A DNA stretch of 64,000 bases from R-RK-3 sp963842775 (GCA_963842775.1 CAWJHQ010000005.1:558001-622000), one strand, 5' to 3'. Counted from the first letter of the stretch, positions 1 to 8,764 are shown. Notes: generated from the sequence alone by a model not told the origin. Numbers and translations: made by a program.

Positions 1-95
1 CTGATCTGCTCGCCGTCCTGTTTCGCCGGTGAAACCCAGCCCGGCCATGTTTGCGTAAGGCTTTCGCCGCTGACGAACCGCAAGCATGAGCGCAC

Positions 96-1187
96 ATGGC
101 CGAACAGGGCGATAAAGACAGCAAAACCGAAGACGCGACCGAAAAGAAGATCAGGGACGCCGTCGACGAAGGCAACGTCCCCGCCTCGCGCGAAGCCGCG
201 ACGCTTGCTTCGTTCATCGCCGTCTTCCTCGCCGTCAGCTTCATGTTCGGCGAAAATGTCGTTCACCTGCGGAATTCGCTGATCCGCTTCATCGACGATC
301 CGGGCGGCTGGCGGCTGGAAAGCGGCGCCGATGCCGTCGCTGTCTTCCATCTCCTCGCCATCGATGCCGCCCGCCTGCTCCTTCCGGTGATATTGCTGCT
401 GGTGGCTGCCGGTGTCGGGGCCGCCGTGCTGCAGAATCCGCCGCAACTCGTCACCAAGCGAATTGCGCCGGACCTGTCGCGCATCTCCCTCCAAAAAGGC
501 TGGGGGCGCCTGTTCAGCCTTCGCGGCCTGGTCGAGTTCGGCAAATCCGCGTTCAAGCTGACAGCCGTCGCGATCGTCGGGTTTCTCGTCCTCAAGGCGA
601 CGCAATCGGAGGTGCTGGCGTCCATGTTCATGGACCCGGCGATCCTCCCGGCGCTCGTGCAGCGCGTGCTTCTGCGCATCGTCGGCTGGGTGGCGCTGCT
701 GACCCTCGCGCTCGTGGTCGCGGATCTCTTCTGGTCCCGCTTCAGCTGGCGCAAGGAATTGCGCATGACGAAGCAGGAGGTGAAGGACGAATTCAAGCAG
801 GCTGAAGGCGACCCGCATATCAAGGGGCGGATCAAAGCTCTCGCGCGCGAACGCACGCGCCGCCGCATGATGGCTGAAGTGCCTCGCGCGACTTTGGTCG
901 TCGTCAACCCCACCCATTATGCCGTCGCAATGCGCTACGTCCGCGAGGAAGGCGGCGCGCCGCTTGTGCTGGCAAAGGGCCAGGACCTCATCGCCCTGAA
1001 AATCCGCGAAATTGCTGAAAATCACGACATCCCGATCATCGAAGACAAGCCTCTCGCAAGGTCCCTGTACGACAGTGTTGAAGTCGATAAGCTTATTCCT
1101 CCGCAGTTCTACAAAGCTGTGGCCGAGCTTATATTCTTTCTACACACACGAAAAACTCGAAAATACACGGGCGGGACGAAGAGTTAG
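96..1187 (+). CDS. flhB: Flagellar export gate protein FlhB
   Basis: FlhB is the inner-membrane export-gate component that switches the flagellar type III system from rod/hook to filament substrates. The 363-residue product has the family layout: a charged N-terminus, four hydrophobic segments (roughly residues 35-55, 85-110, 145-165, 190-210), then a cytoplasmic domain. The self-cleavage motif NPTH lies at about residues 271-274, within VVVNPTHYAVA, so autocleavage should be intact. Length is typical. The upstream 95 bases contain no complete gene; an open frame ending at base 32 may be the tail of the preceding gene. A second small gene starts 3 bases after the stop, so the two are probably co-transcribed. 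Identification is secure. Confidence 0.97.
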   Translation: MAEQGDKDSKTEDATEKKIRDAVDEGNVPASREAATLASFIAVFLAVSFMFGENVVHLRNSLIRFIDDPGGWRLESGADAVAVFHLLAIDAARLLLPVILLLVAAGVGAAVLQNPPQLVTKRIAPDLSRISLQKGWGRLFSLRGLVEFGKSAFKLTAVAIVGFLVLKATQSEVLASMFMDPAILPALVQRVLLRIVGWVALLTLALVVADLFWSRFSWRKELRMTKQEVKDEFKQAEGDPHIKGRIKALARERTRRRMMAEVPRATLVVVNPTHYAVAMRYVREEGGAPLVLAKGQDLIALKIREIAENHDIPIIEDKPLARSLYDSVEVDKLIPPQFYKAVAELIFFLHTRKTRKYTGGTKS

Positions 1188-1190
1188 AAG

Positions 1191-1658
1191 ATGCTGAAGC
1201 AGTGTCGCCAATATCATGACGAGCGCGAAATGGCGCTTGCTCTCGCCCTGAAGGAAGTCGCGGCCGAACTCCGGCTCATCGACGCGGTCGACCTCGTCGC
1301 ATTCATCCGCACCGGGCAGTTCGGCAATGTCCGCAGCCTGGTGAACGCCTCCACGGAGATGTATTTCAAGCCGGGAACGATGTCCTTCGCGGATTCCGGC
1401 GACGTCAGCCTCAATTGGACCGGTGAGCCGTCGGTCGTGCTGAACATGCAGTTCCATCACCGCAGAGTGGACGTGTTCTTCCGGCTGCTGCTGGAGAGCG
1501 AACAGGCCGGCGTCGAGATCGAATACATCACCTTCAGCGGCAAATCGCCCGACCCGGCGGAAGATACGCGGCATCTGATCGATGCCATCGCCGATGCGCG
1601 CTTCGCGCTCGCCGTCTGTCGCCATGAGCCGGCTGTTAAATCCACAACTCGCATATAG
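1191..1658 (+). CDS. Conserved-looking hypothetical protein after flhB
   Basis: I do not recognise this 155-residue protein. It starts 3 bases after flhB on the same strand, so it is probably translated with it. There is no signal peptide or membrane segment. The sequence is a mix of short helices and beta-like stretches (for example SVVLNMQFHHRRVDVFFRLL), consistent with a small soluble cytoplasmic protein. Its position suggests a motility role, but nothing in the sequence says which. The stop codon TAG coincides with the first bases of a dispersed repeat (TAGAGCATTTTCC), so the last residues may be altered relative to the ancestral protein. Confidence 0.6.
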   Translation: MLKQCRQYHDEREMALALALKEVAAELRLIDAVDLVAFIRTGQFGNVRSLVNASTEMYFKPGTMSFADSGDVSLNWTGEPSVVLNMQFHHRRVDVFFRLLLESEQAGVEIEYITFSGKSPDPAEDTRHLIDAIADARFALAVCRHEPAVKSTTRI

Positions 1659-1757
1659 AGCATTTTCCAGCAAAGGTGGGTACCGGTTTGCGTCGCGAAA
1701 ATGCGACCAAACAGGGAGATAGAGCCCCGGGCAGATTCAATCGGAATGGAAAAGGCT
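1656..1757 (+). repeat. Dispersed palindromic element, copy 1
   Basis: About 100 bases beginning TAGAGCATTTTCCAGC contain the motifs ACCGGTTTGCGTCGCGAAAA and GAAAATGCGACC and end near AATGGAAAAGGCT. The reverse complement of this unit recurs at 29393-29492 with only a few changes, and a degenerate copy lies at 29757-29880. Internal self-complementary parts (GTCGCGAAAATGCGAC) allow a stem. Elements of this kind are scattered through Hyphomicrobiales genomes; function unknown. It forms the 3' boundary of the preceding gene, supplying its stop codon. Confidence 0.75.
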
Positions 1758-1942
1758 TAGCGCGCCGACTGTGGTGCCGCGCGGACGCATCGCCGAGCAA
1801 CTTTACGTGGGCCGGTCACGACAGGGTCGACTTTCACCCTTATATCGTCAAAAAGGAAAGCGAAACGCCGCGTTCGGCGAAGTGACATGGTTCGCAGTGA
1901 GGGGCTCTCGTCCGATGCCAAACTTTTTCCGCCGGCAAATTC

Positions 1943-2620
1943 GTGACGTCAGACATCGTCTTTATCTTCGCTCATCAGCCTAAGCAATATAAGAAGCTTC
2001 GCGCCGGCCTAGCCCTTAATAAGCTGATGACGGAATATGATTTCACCACCGTGCTGGATATTGGAAGCGGAGGCGGCGAACATTCAGCTATTCTCGCCGC
2101 TGCGGGAAAGCAGGTAACAGCAATAGACTATGGAAGTTCGTATTACTTTAGAAACGCTCAATCAAATATTAAAGTTACGATCGCGGATTTCATGAGTTTT
2201 GAATTTCCGGATAAGTTTGATTGCGTCTGGTGTTCCCACGTTTTGGAGCATCAGTTGAACGTTCAAAATTTTCTTCTTAAGGTTCGGGACGCGCTTACCG
2301 AGAATGGCATCTTGGCCATCACAGTCCCGCCGCTGAAGCATAAGATTGCTGGGGGCCATGTTTCGCTGTGGAACGGCGGCTTGATGCTTTACCGGCTGGT
2401 GCTTGCAGGCTTTGACTGCAAGGAGGCAAAAATTCTTCGCTATGGCAATAATATAAGCGTTATTCTTAGAAAACATGAAGTCGATGTGCTGGGTGAGATT
2501 GAATATGATAGAGGCGATATTCGCAAAATCCGAAAATTTCTGCCTCCCGGCCTGAATTACGAGACGCGCGACAAAGTCGATGATCCTTTCGACGGTAATA
2601 TTCTAAGGCACAATTGGTAG
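1943..2620 (+). CDS. Class I SAM-dependent methyltransferase
   Basis: A 225-residue protein with the Rossmann-type methyltransferase fold: motif I is VLDIGSGGGEHSAIL (about residues 37-51), followed by an acidic motif ending ITVAD, then FDCVWCSHVLEHQLN and the post-motif LKVRDALTENGILAITVPP. This resembles the methyltransferase type 11/23 family that often modifies sugars or lipids; the substrate cannot be read. The call uses a GTG start at 1943; an ATG further in at 2026 would cut too close to motif I. The gene is visibly AT-richer and uses different codons (AAA, ATT, AAT) from its neighbours, and the flanks 1758-1942 and 2621-2863 hold no other gene. It looks like a horizontally acquired insert between flhB and flgB. 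Confidence 0.8.
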   Translation: MTSDIVFIFAHQPKQYKKLRAGLALNKLMTEYDFTTVLDIGSGGGEHSAILAAAGKQVTAIDYGSSYYFRNAQSNIKVTIADFMSFEFPDKFDCVWCSHVLEHQLNVQNFLLKVRDALTENGILAITVPPLKHKIAGGHVSLWNGGLMLYRLVLAGFDCKEAKILRYGNNISVILRKHEVDVLGEIEYDRGDIRKIRKFLPPGLNYETRDKVDDPFDGNILRHNW

Positions 2621-2863
2621 TTCCGGCGTAAGGCGCTCGGGGTAGCTTGCAAAACACGCGTCAAAATATTGGCGCTTCGGCTCCTCCACCATTTTCGGAA
2701 TTTGCGGTCTGTCCAGGACGCGATCATCGCGCCTGACGCGTATGGCTGCTCCTGCCTGATTGCCAATCTTTACGTGCATTGACCGCGAATGAAGCACGCT
2801 TCGCGCGCAAGCCTGGGGCAAGATTGCCGTGTTAACCAATAGAGTAATCAGAAGGTTAGCACC

Positions 2864-3254
2864 ATGTCGTCAATTCATCTATTCGGGCTGGCTTCACAGC
2901 ACAATAACTGGCTGTCAACGCGCCAGACGCTGCTGGCCGGCAATATCGCGAATATCAACACACCGGCATACAAGGCGCTCGATCTGCAGCCGTTCGATGC
3001 GGTGCTCGAATCCACCAAACTGCAATTGACCGTCAGCGAACAGGGCCACATGGCGCCCGACCTGAGCGGCGACCGCCGCGACGAGTGATGCCGAGGGCGA
3101 GTTGGGCTGGGAGGTTTTCCATTCCGGCAGCAATGTCAGCGTCGAGCAGGAACTCATCAAGGCTGGCGAGGTCAATCGCGCCTATTCGCTGAACACCAAT
3201 GTCGTCAAGGCCTTCCATAGAATGCTCCTGGCCAGCTCGAAGACGGGGGCATAG
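2864..3254 (+). CDS. flgB: Flagellar proximal rod protein FlgB (frameshifted)
   Basis: FlgB is the first rod protein, exported with FlgC and FliE. The N-terminal 70 residues read in one frame (LASQHNNWLSTRQTLLAGNIANINTPAYK is the classic rod/hook N-terminus). That frame stops at 3086-3088. The C-terminal half continues in the +1 frame to a stop at 3254, with EGELGWEVFHSGSNVSVEQE and NRAYSLNTNVVKAFHRMLL, the conserved FlgB end. Removing one base near 3084-3086 joins both into a protein of about 130 residues, the usual length. The stop is 3 bases from flgC. I read this as one extra base, more likely a sequence error than a dead gene because the downstream rod genes are intact. Confidence 0.85.
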
Positions 3255-3257
3255 ACG

Positions 3258-3677
3258 ATGCTCGATCCGCTCCAGCTTGCCTCCAAAATCGCGGCCTCCG
3301 GTCTCGAAGCGCAGTCTAACCGCATGCGCGTCGTCTCGGAAAATCTCGCCAATCATGAATCCACCGGCAAGACGCCCGGCTCCAATCCCTATACCCGCAA
3401 GACCATCAGCTTCGACACGAGGCTGGACGACATGCTCGGCGTCAATCTGGTGAAAGTCGACCGCATCGGCATCGATAAGACACCCTACCCGATGGATTTC
3501 GCGCCAAGCCACCCGGCGGCGGACGCGAACGGCTATGTCAAGCATCCCAATGTGAACATGCTGGTTGAACTCGCCGACATGCGTGAGGCCAACCGCTCCT
3601 ACGAGGCCAATCTCCAGGTCATCAAGCAGGCGCGGGAATTGATTTCGATGACCATAGACATGCTGCGGGCATCCTGA
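3258..3677 (+). CDS. flgC: Flagellar proximal rod protein FlgC
   Basis: A 139-residue rod protein. The N-terminus carries ALESASKIAASGLEAQSNRMRVVSENLANHESTGKT-type rod signature (here residues about 8-36), and the C-terminus has the matching heptad region NMLVELADMREANRSYEANLQVIKQARELI. Length and both termini match FlgC. It begins 4 bases after flgB and its TGA overlaps the ATG of fliE, showing translational coupling within the rod operon. Confidence 0.97.
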   Translation: MLDPLQLASKIAASGLEAQSNRMRVVSENLANHESTGKTPGSNPYTRKTISFDTRLDDMLGVNLVKVDRIGIDKTPYPMDFAPSHPAADANGYVKHPNVNMLVELADMREANRSYEANLQVIKQARELISMTIDMLRAS

Positions 3678-4000
3678 TGATCGACCAGATTTCTTCAATC
3701 GCCACCGCGCTGCCGCGCACCGAGGGAGCGTCCCCCGCCTTCATGAATGCGGTGGAACGGGCAGCGCCCACAGGGTCCACGCCCGACGATTTCAGCGGCA
3801 TGATCACGCAGATGATCACGGAAACCGCCGAGGCGCTGCACAAGGCCGAAAGCACATCCGTGGCCGCCATCCAGGGACAGGCATCCGTTCAGAACGTCGT
3901 CGAAAGCGTGATGAACGCCGAACAGATGCTGCAAGCCGCCATCGCGGTGCGGGACAAGGTGACGGCCGCCTATCTCGAACTCAGCCGTATGCAGATATAG
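3677..4000 (+). CDS. fliE: Hook-basal body complex protein FliE
   Basis: FliE is thought to join the MS ring to the proximal rod. The 107-residue protein has the conserved C-terminal half (VQNVVESVMNAEQMLQAAIAVRDKVTAAYLELSRMQI), the family hallmark, and a variable N-terminus. The start ATG overlaps the flgC stop codon. flgG follows 10 bases downstream. Confidence 0.96.
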   Translation: MIDQISSIATALPRTEGASPAFMNAVERAAPTGSTPDDFSGMITQMITETAEALHKAESTSVAAIQGQASVQNVVESVMNAEQMLQAAIAVRDKVTAAYLELSRMQI

Positions 4001-4010
4001 GGAACGCGTC

Positions 4011-4796
4011 ATGAGATCCTTGTCCATCGCAGCGACGGGCATGAATGCCCAGCAGCTGAATGTCGATGTCATCGCGAACAATATCGCGAACATCAACACC
4101 ACCTCCTATAAGCGCGCGCGCGGCGAATTCACCGACCTGCTCTATCAGGTCGAGCGCGCCGCAGGCGTGCCGAACCGCGGCGGCCAGGACTCGATTCCCG
4201 AGGGCGCGCGTGTCGGCCTGGGCGTCCGCACTGCCGCCGTGCGGTATCTCCATATGCAGGGTGCGCTCGCGCAGACCGGCAACAAGCTCGACGTGGCATT
4301 GAACGGCCGCGGCTTCTTCCAGGTCCAGGGCGCGGACGGCGAGCCGCTCTACACCCGCGCCGGGTCGTTCAACAAGAATGAGAACGGCGAAATCGTCACC
4401 GTCGACGGCAATGTCGTGCAGCCCGCCATGGTCATTCCGACCGATGCGACGGAAGTCGTGATCAACGAGACGGGCCAGGTTTTCGTGCGCATCGGCAACC
4501 AGGCCGAGCTCACGGAAGTCGGCCAGTTCACCATTGCCAATTTCATCAATGAAGCCGGTCTCGATCCGATCGGCGGCAATCTCTACCGCGAGAGCACGGC
4601 CTCCGGGACCGCCAATCTGGGCGTTGCGGGCGATGTCGGCTTCGCGACGCTGCATCAGGGCTATCTGGAAAGCTCCAATGTCGATCCGGTGAAAGAAATC
4701 ACCGAGCTGATACAGGCCCAGCGCCATTACGAGATGAATTCCAAGGTCATCCAGACCGCCGACAGCATGTACGGCACGATGACCAGCATCCGTTAG
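4011..4796 (+). CDS. flgG: Flagellar distal rod protein FlgG
   Basis: A 261-residue distal rod protein. It opens with MRSLSIAATGMNAQQLNVDVIANNIANINT, the rod/hook family start, and ends with the coiled C-terminal segment VKEITELIQAQRHYEMNSKVIQTADSMYGT. The FlgG-typical stretch around QGALAQTGNKLDVALNGRGFFQVQ is present. Length and lack of a hook-type insert distinguish it from FlgE and FlgF. It sits between fliE and flgA. Confidence 0.97.
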   Translation: MRSLSIAATGMNAQQLNVDVIANNIANINTTSYKRARGEFTDLLYQVERAAGVPNRGGQDSIPEGARVGLGVRTAAVRYLHMQGALAQTGNKLDVALNGRGFFQVQGADGEPLYTRAGSFNKNENGEIVTVDGNVVQPAMVIPTDATEVVINETGQVFVRIGNQAELTEVGQFTIANFINEAGLDPIGGNLYRESTASGTANLGVAGDVGFATLHQGYLESSNVDPVKEITELIQAQRHYEMNSKVIQTADSMYGTMTSIR

Positions 4797-4895
4797 GCGT
4801 TTCGGATTTGAGCGGCAATCGCGTCCGGCTCCCCGAGGGATCGGATGCGCAAGGCATCGGCGCCAGCGTGAGTGCCGCATAAATGGAGACAAGCC

Positions 4896-5372
4896 ATGTA
4901 TGACCAGGGCCATTATCGGCTCGCGAGCACTCTTGCCGCCACTTTGGCAATGTGCGCGAGCATGGCTGGAACGGCCGCCGCCCAGACCCAGCAACTGCCG
5001 GTGCCGAAGATCACCATCTATCCCGGCGATGTCATCGGCGGCGAACTCCTGACCCTCAAAAGTTTCGGCACGCGCGCGGAGCCTGGGCCGGTGGTGCAAA
5101 CGGCCGAAGCTCTGATCGGCAAGGTGGCGCGCCGGACGTTGATCGCGGGCAAGCCCGTACCGCTGACATATGTGCGCGACCGGGAGGTCGTGCAGAAGGG
5201 CAAGCCGGTGCGGGTGGTCTTTACGTCCGGCGGGCTGACGATTTCAGGCATGGCTGTGCCGTTGCAGGCCGGCGGCGTCGGCGATGTGCTCAGCCTGAGG
5301 AATACCGATAGCGGTACGGTGATCAAGGGCGTCGTGGAGGCGGACGGCACGATCAGGGTCGCGGGACCATGA
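4896..5372 (+). CDS. flgA: Flagellar P-ring assembly chaperone FlgA
   Basis: FlgA is a periplasmic chaperone for P-ring (FlgI) assembly. I place the start at ATG 4896, preceded by GGAGA at 4885-4889; the GTG at 4872 lacks such a site. From there the N-terminus is a signal peptide (hydrophobic run ending MAGTAAAQ). The mature part contains the SAF-like region GKVARRTLIAGKPVPLTYVRDREVVQKG and GLTISGMAVPLQAGGVGDVLSLRNTDSG, which is diagnostic. The 158-residue length fits. Its last bases overlap the flgI start (ATGA), matching the functional pair. Confidence 0.95.
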   Translation: MYDQGHYRLASTLAATLAMCASMAGTAAAQTQQLPVPKITIYPGDVIGGELLTLKSFGTRAEPGPVVQTAEALIGKVARRTLIAGKPVPLTYVRDREVVQKGKPVRVVFTSGGLTISGMAVPLQAGGVGDVLSLRNTDSGTVIKGVVEADGTIRVAGP

Positions 5373-6610
5373 TGCGTTCCCTGCCGCTCGCTGTGTCCTT
5401 GTGCCTGTTCTGCGCCGGAGCCCAAGCAGCCGAGCTTGAAACCGTGCCGAATGGCGGCGGGGGCGGCGTGGGCATTGGAGGAGGCGCAGGCGTCGGCGTT
5501 GGAGTAGGCGTAAACGCGCCGTCGGAGTCTCCGGGCTATGGCTGGCCCAGCGCCCGTCTCGGCGCTCCAACCCGCATCAAGGACATCGTGTCGGTGGGCG
5601 GCGTGCGGTCGAACCAGCTTGTCGGCTACGGCCTGCTGATCGGCCTGAATGGGACCGGCGACAGCTTGCGGAATTCGCCATTCACCGAGCAATCGCTGCA
5701 ATCGATGCTCGACCGCATGGGCGTCAATGTCCGCAAGGTTTCGCCCCGGACGCGCAACGTCGCGGCCGTTATCGTCACGGCGGAACTTCCGGCCTTCATC
5801 GGGCGGGGCTCGCGGATCGACGTCACCGTCTCCTCGCTTGGCGACGCCACATCGCTGGTCGGCGGCTCGCTGATCATGACGCCGCTCGCCGGGCCGGATA
5901 ATGAGATCTATGCCGTGGCGCAAGGGCCCGTCGCCGTGTCCGGCTTCACCGCCGGCGGCGCGGCAGAAACGCTGACGCAGAATGTGCCGACATCGGCCCG
6001 CATCCCCAATGGCGCGCATGTCGAACGCGAGCCGCCCAGCCGCTTCTCCGAGGAGCGCAATCTGACGCTCGAATTGCGCAATCCGGATTTCGCCACGGCC
6101 GTGCGCATCACCGATGCGATCAATGCCTACACACTCGGGCGGCACGGCTTCCGGTCGGCGCAGGAGCGCGATCTGCGCACGGTCTCGGTGATCACGCCGC
6201 GCAATCTCGGACCGGCGCGGTTTCTCGCCGAGATCGGCGATCTGCTCATCCAGCCGGATTCGCCTGCCCGCGTCGTCATCGACGAACGCACAGGCACGAT
6301 CGTGATCGGCAACGACGTGCATGTGTCCACGGTGGCTGTCGCGCATGGCAGCCTGACCGTGCGCGTCACGGAAACGCCGCAGGTTTCCCAGCCCACGCCC
6401 TTCTCCGAAGGCGGCGAAACCGTCGTCACGCCGCAGACGATGGTTACCGCCGATCAGGCCGGCGGCAAGGTCGCCATCGTCGAAGGGCCTAACCTGCAAA
6501 CGCTGGTGGGTGGCCTGAACAGGATGGGGCTGAAGCCCGCGAGCATCATCGCCATTCTCCAGGCGATCAAAACGGCGGGCGCGTTGCAAGCAGATTTGGT
6601 GGTTCAATGA
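5369..6610 (+). CDS. flgI: Flagellar P-ring protein FlgI with a Gly/Val-rich N-terminal insert
   Basis: FlgI forms the periplasmic P ring. It has a signal peptide (first 21 residues), then RIKDIVSVGGVRSNQLVGYGLLIGLNGTGDSL, the start of the conserved mature protein, and the family end PASIIAILQAIKTAGALQADLVVQ. Between signal peptide and mature core is an unusual stretch of about 45 residues, including runs of Gly alternating with Val (about residues 29-47) and then Pro/Ser-rich sequence. In most FlgI the conserved core follows the signal peptide almost directly. The insert is encoded by short GC-rich repeats that read through in frame, so it is not a frameshift effect. The gene overlaps flgA and motE at ATGA-type junctions. 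Confidence 0.96.
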   Translation: MMRSLPLAVSLCLFCAGAQAAELETVPNGGGGGVGIGGGAGVGVGVGVNAPSESPGYGWPSARLGAPTRIKDIVSVGGVRSNQLVGYGLLIGLNGTGDSLRNSPFTEQSLQSMLDRMGVNVRKVSPRTRNVAAVIVTAELPAFIGRGSRIDVTVSSLGDATSLVGGSLIMTPLAGPDNEIYAVAQGPVAVSGFTAGGAAETLTQNVPTSARIPNGAHVEREPPSRFSEERNLTLELRNPDFATAVRITDAINAYTLGRHGFRSAQERDLRTVSVITPRNLGPARFLAEIGDLLIQPDSPARVVIDERTGTIVIGNDVHVSTVAVAHGSLTVRVTETPQVSQPTPFSEGGETVVTPQTMVTADQAGGKVAIVEGPNLQTLVGGLNRMGLKPASIIAILQAIKTAGALQADLVVQ

Positions 6611-7527
6611 TGTACCGCTTACCCAAACGTTTTAACGATTGTCTTCAGGCTCGCTTCGCACTTGCCGGTGCGCTCATTGCCGCAAGCTCCGTGCTGGCGC
6701 CTGTCGCGGCGCAGCAAGCCTGGACGGCTTCGGTCGAGACGCAAGCCGAAACCGCATATCGGGCGATCAATGCCCGGTCCTTCGCCAAGCCGAAAACGGC
6801 CGTCCGTGGGGTCCGGCGGAAGGGTGCCGCGGCGGCGCCAATCCACACCGCCACCATCATCCCCGACCTGCCGGCACGCAAAATGACGGTGCCGGCTGAA
6901 GCCGTCGGCGCAGACAAGCCCGCAGCCGACGTCGTGGCGTCCGATGCCCCGAAAGCGCAGCCGCAAACCGAAGCGGAGGCGTTTCCGGAAACGCCGGCCG
7001 GCAAGCGGAACGGTCTTGCCGACGTCCTGACCACCCAGGTTCTCAGCGAGGAGCAGGAGGCCGTCGCACCCGCCATTTCGGCAGAGCCGAAGCCCGCGCA
7101 GCAGACCACCGGCGACCAATATTGCAGCGCCATCGCCAATGCCGCCGCCGACGCGCGTTTCGCATGGCAGAAGCAGACGCTGCTCGAAACCGAAAAGAAG
7201 GTCGAGAAGAGCGTCGAGGAGCTGAACGCCAAAATCCTGGAGTATCAAAAATGGATGGCGCGGCGCGATGAGTTCTCACGCAAAGCGCAAGCCTCCATCA
7301 CCGACATTTACGCCAAGATGAAGCCCGACGCCGCAGCGCAGCAATTGTCGGCGCTCGACGAGGAGACGGCGGCGGCGGTCCTCATCAAGCTCAGCCCTAA
7401 AATCTCCAGCGCGCTGATGGCTGAAATGGACGCCAAAAAGGCCGCCCGGCTGACGGCCATCATTGCCGGCTCCTCGAAGGGGCCGAAGGGCAAGCCGCCC
7501 GCCACGCCGCCCAGCGGGGGCACATGA
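6607..7527 (+). CDS. motE: Motility protein MotE (MgtE_N-like)
   Basis: A 306-residue exported protein. It has an N-terminal hydrophobic signal-like segment (residues about 17-35), a low-complexity Ala/Pro/Glu middle, a coiled coil (LLETEKKVEKSVEELNAKILEYQKWMARRDEF), and a C-terminal MgtE_N-like helical domain with IYAKMKPDAAAQQLSALDEETAAAVLIKLSPKISSALMAEM. In rhizobia MotE is a periplasmic chaperone that stabilises MotC, and motC is present in this window. It overlaps flgI and flgH by 4 bases at each end. Confidence 0.85.
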   Translation: MMYRLPKRFNDCLQARFALAGALIAASSVLAPVAAQQAWTASVETQAETAYRAINARSFAKPKTAVRGVRRKGAAAAPIHTATIIPDLPARKMTVPAEAVGADKPAADVVASDAPKAQPQTEAEAFPETPAGKRNGLADVLTTQVLSEEQEAVAPAISAEPKPAQQTTGDQYCSAIANAAADARFAWQKQTLLETEKKVEKSVEELNAKILEYQKWMARRDEFSRKAQASITDIYAKMKPDAAAQQLSALDEETAAAVLIKLSPKISSALMAEMDAKKAARLTAIIAGSSKGPKGKPPATPPSGGT

Positions 7528-8258
7528 TCAGACGAATGCTCCTGATAGTCCCGCTCGCAATGCTGGCCGGCTCGGGCTGCGCCTCCAGTCTCAGCCAGAT
7601 CGGCAAGGAACCGCCGCTGACGCCGGTCGGCTCAGGTGTGAACCATCCGAATGTGCCGGTCAGAGCCGATCCGACGCCCCGCCCGACCTATCGGCGCGGC
7701 AATTCGCTCTGGCAGGATGCGAGCGCCGATCTGTTCCGCGATCCCCGCGCGGCACGCGTCGGCGATCTGGTGACGGTCAAAATCGTGATCAAGGACAAGG
7801 CCAAGCTCGACAATAATTCCAAGCGCTCGCGCAAATCCGACGGCAGTCTGGATGCCAGTTTCAGCTACGACATCAGCGCCGCCGCAACCAAGCAGCACCT
7901 GCTGGCCACCGGCTCCGGCTCATTCAAGCCCGAGGTCAAGGCCAACACGTCGACCGACAGCGAAGGCGAAATCGAGCGGTCCGAGAGCATCAATCTGCTC
8001 GTCGCCGCCGTCGTCACCGATGTGCTGCCGAACGGCAATCTGGTGATCGGCGGCACGCAGGAAGTGCGCGTCAATTACGAGATGCGCTTGCTGAGCGTCG
8101 CGGGGATCGTCAGGCCACGCGACATTTCCACCGACAATTCCGTGTCCTATGACAGGATCGCCGAAGCGCGCATTTCCTACGGCGGCAGCGGCAGGATCAC
8201 CGAGATTCAGCAGCCGGCATGGGGTCAGCAGCTCATCGACGCCATTGCGCCCTATTGA
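7524..8258 (+). CDS. flgH: Flagellar L-ring lipoprotein FlgH
   Basis: FlgH forms the outer-membrane L ring. The 244-residue product begins with a lipoprotein signal peptide whose lipobox LAGSGC puts the lipidated cysteine at residue 19. Family hallmarks are NSLWQDASADLFRDPRAARVGDLVTVKI (about 59-88), the serine-rich central part, VVTDVLPNGNLVIGGTQEVRVNYE and the end SYGGSGRITEIQQPAWGQQLIDAIAPY. The length is normal. It overlaps motE and precedes fliL by 17 bases. Confidence 0.97.
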   Translation: MIRRMLLIVPLAMLAGSGCASSLSQIGKEPPLTPVGSGVNHPNVPVRADPTPRPTYRRGNSLWQDASADLFRDPRAARVGDLVTVKIVIKDKAKLDNNSKRSRKSDGSLDASFSYDISAAATKQHLLATGSGSFKPEVKANTSTDSEGEIERSESINLLVAAVVTDVLPNGNLVIGGTQEVRVNYEMRLLSVAGIVRPRDISTDNSVSYDRIAEARISYGGSGRITEIQQPAWGQQLIDAIAPY

Positions 8259-8275
8259 AGTGGGGGTGAAGCGCA

Positions 8276-8764
8276 ATGGCTAAGGAGGGAAAAGAAGAAG
8301 CGAAAAAAAAAGCCAGCGGCGGCATTTCCGTGCTCGGCATTCTCATCATAACGCTTTTGGGAGCCGGTGCCGGAGGGTTCTTCGGAATGCAGGTTCCCAG
8401 CCTGACCAAGACCGGACCCGACAAGCCGAAGGCTGCAGCTCCGGCGGAGCATGAGCAAAAGCCGCCGCCGACATCGCTCGTGCAGGCGCTGCCGCCCATC
8501 ACCACCAATCTCGCCCAGCCCGCCACGACGTGGATCAGGATCGAATCCTCCGTGGTGATCAACGCGGATATGGGGCCGGACGCAAACGTCATCACGGCGA
8601 GAATGTCCGAGGACATCATCGGCTATCTCAGGACCCTGTCCATCGACCAGATCGAAGGCCCGAGCGGCTTCCAGCATCTGCGCGAGGACCTCAACGACCG
8701 CGTGCGGGTGCGCAGCGAAGGCAAGGTCCTGGAACTGATCATCCAGAGCCTGATCCTCGAATGA
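8276..8764 (+). CDS. fliL: Flagellar basal-body-associated protein FliL
   Basis: FliL is a single-span membrane protein that surrounds the stators. The 162-residue protein has a Lys-rich cytoplasmic start, one transmembrane helix (about residues 18-38, ISVLGILIITLLGAGAGGFF), a Pro/Ala linker and a periplasmic domain ending EDLNDRVRVRSEGKVLELIIQSLILE, typical of FliL. Its stop overlaps the fliP ATG by the ATGA junction, coupling the two. Confidence 0.95.
   Translation: MAKEGKEEAKKKASGGISVLGILIITLLGAGAGGFFGMQVPSLTKTGPDKPKAAAPAEHEQKPPPTSLVQALPPITTNLAQPATTWIRIESSVVINADMGPDANVITARMSEDIIGYLRTLSIDQIEGPSGFQHLREDLNDRVRVRSEGKVLELIIQSLILE

Noticed and set aside
5018..6607. A 529-residue open frame antisense to flgA-flgI
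   Set aside because: His/Asp/Arg-rich composition typical of a reverse-frame shadow; both sense genes are certain.
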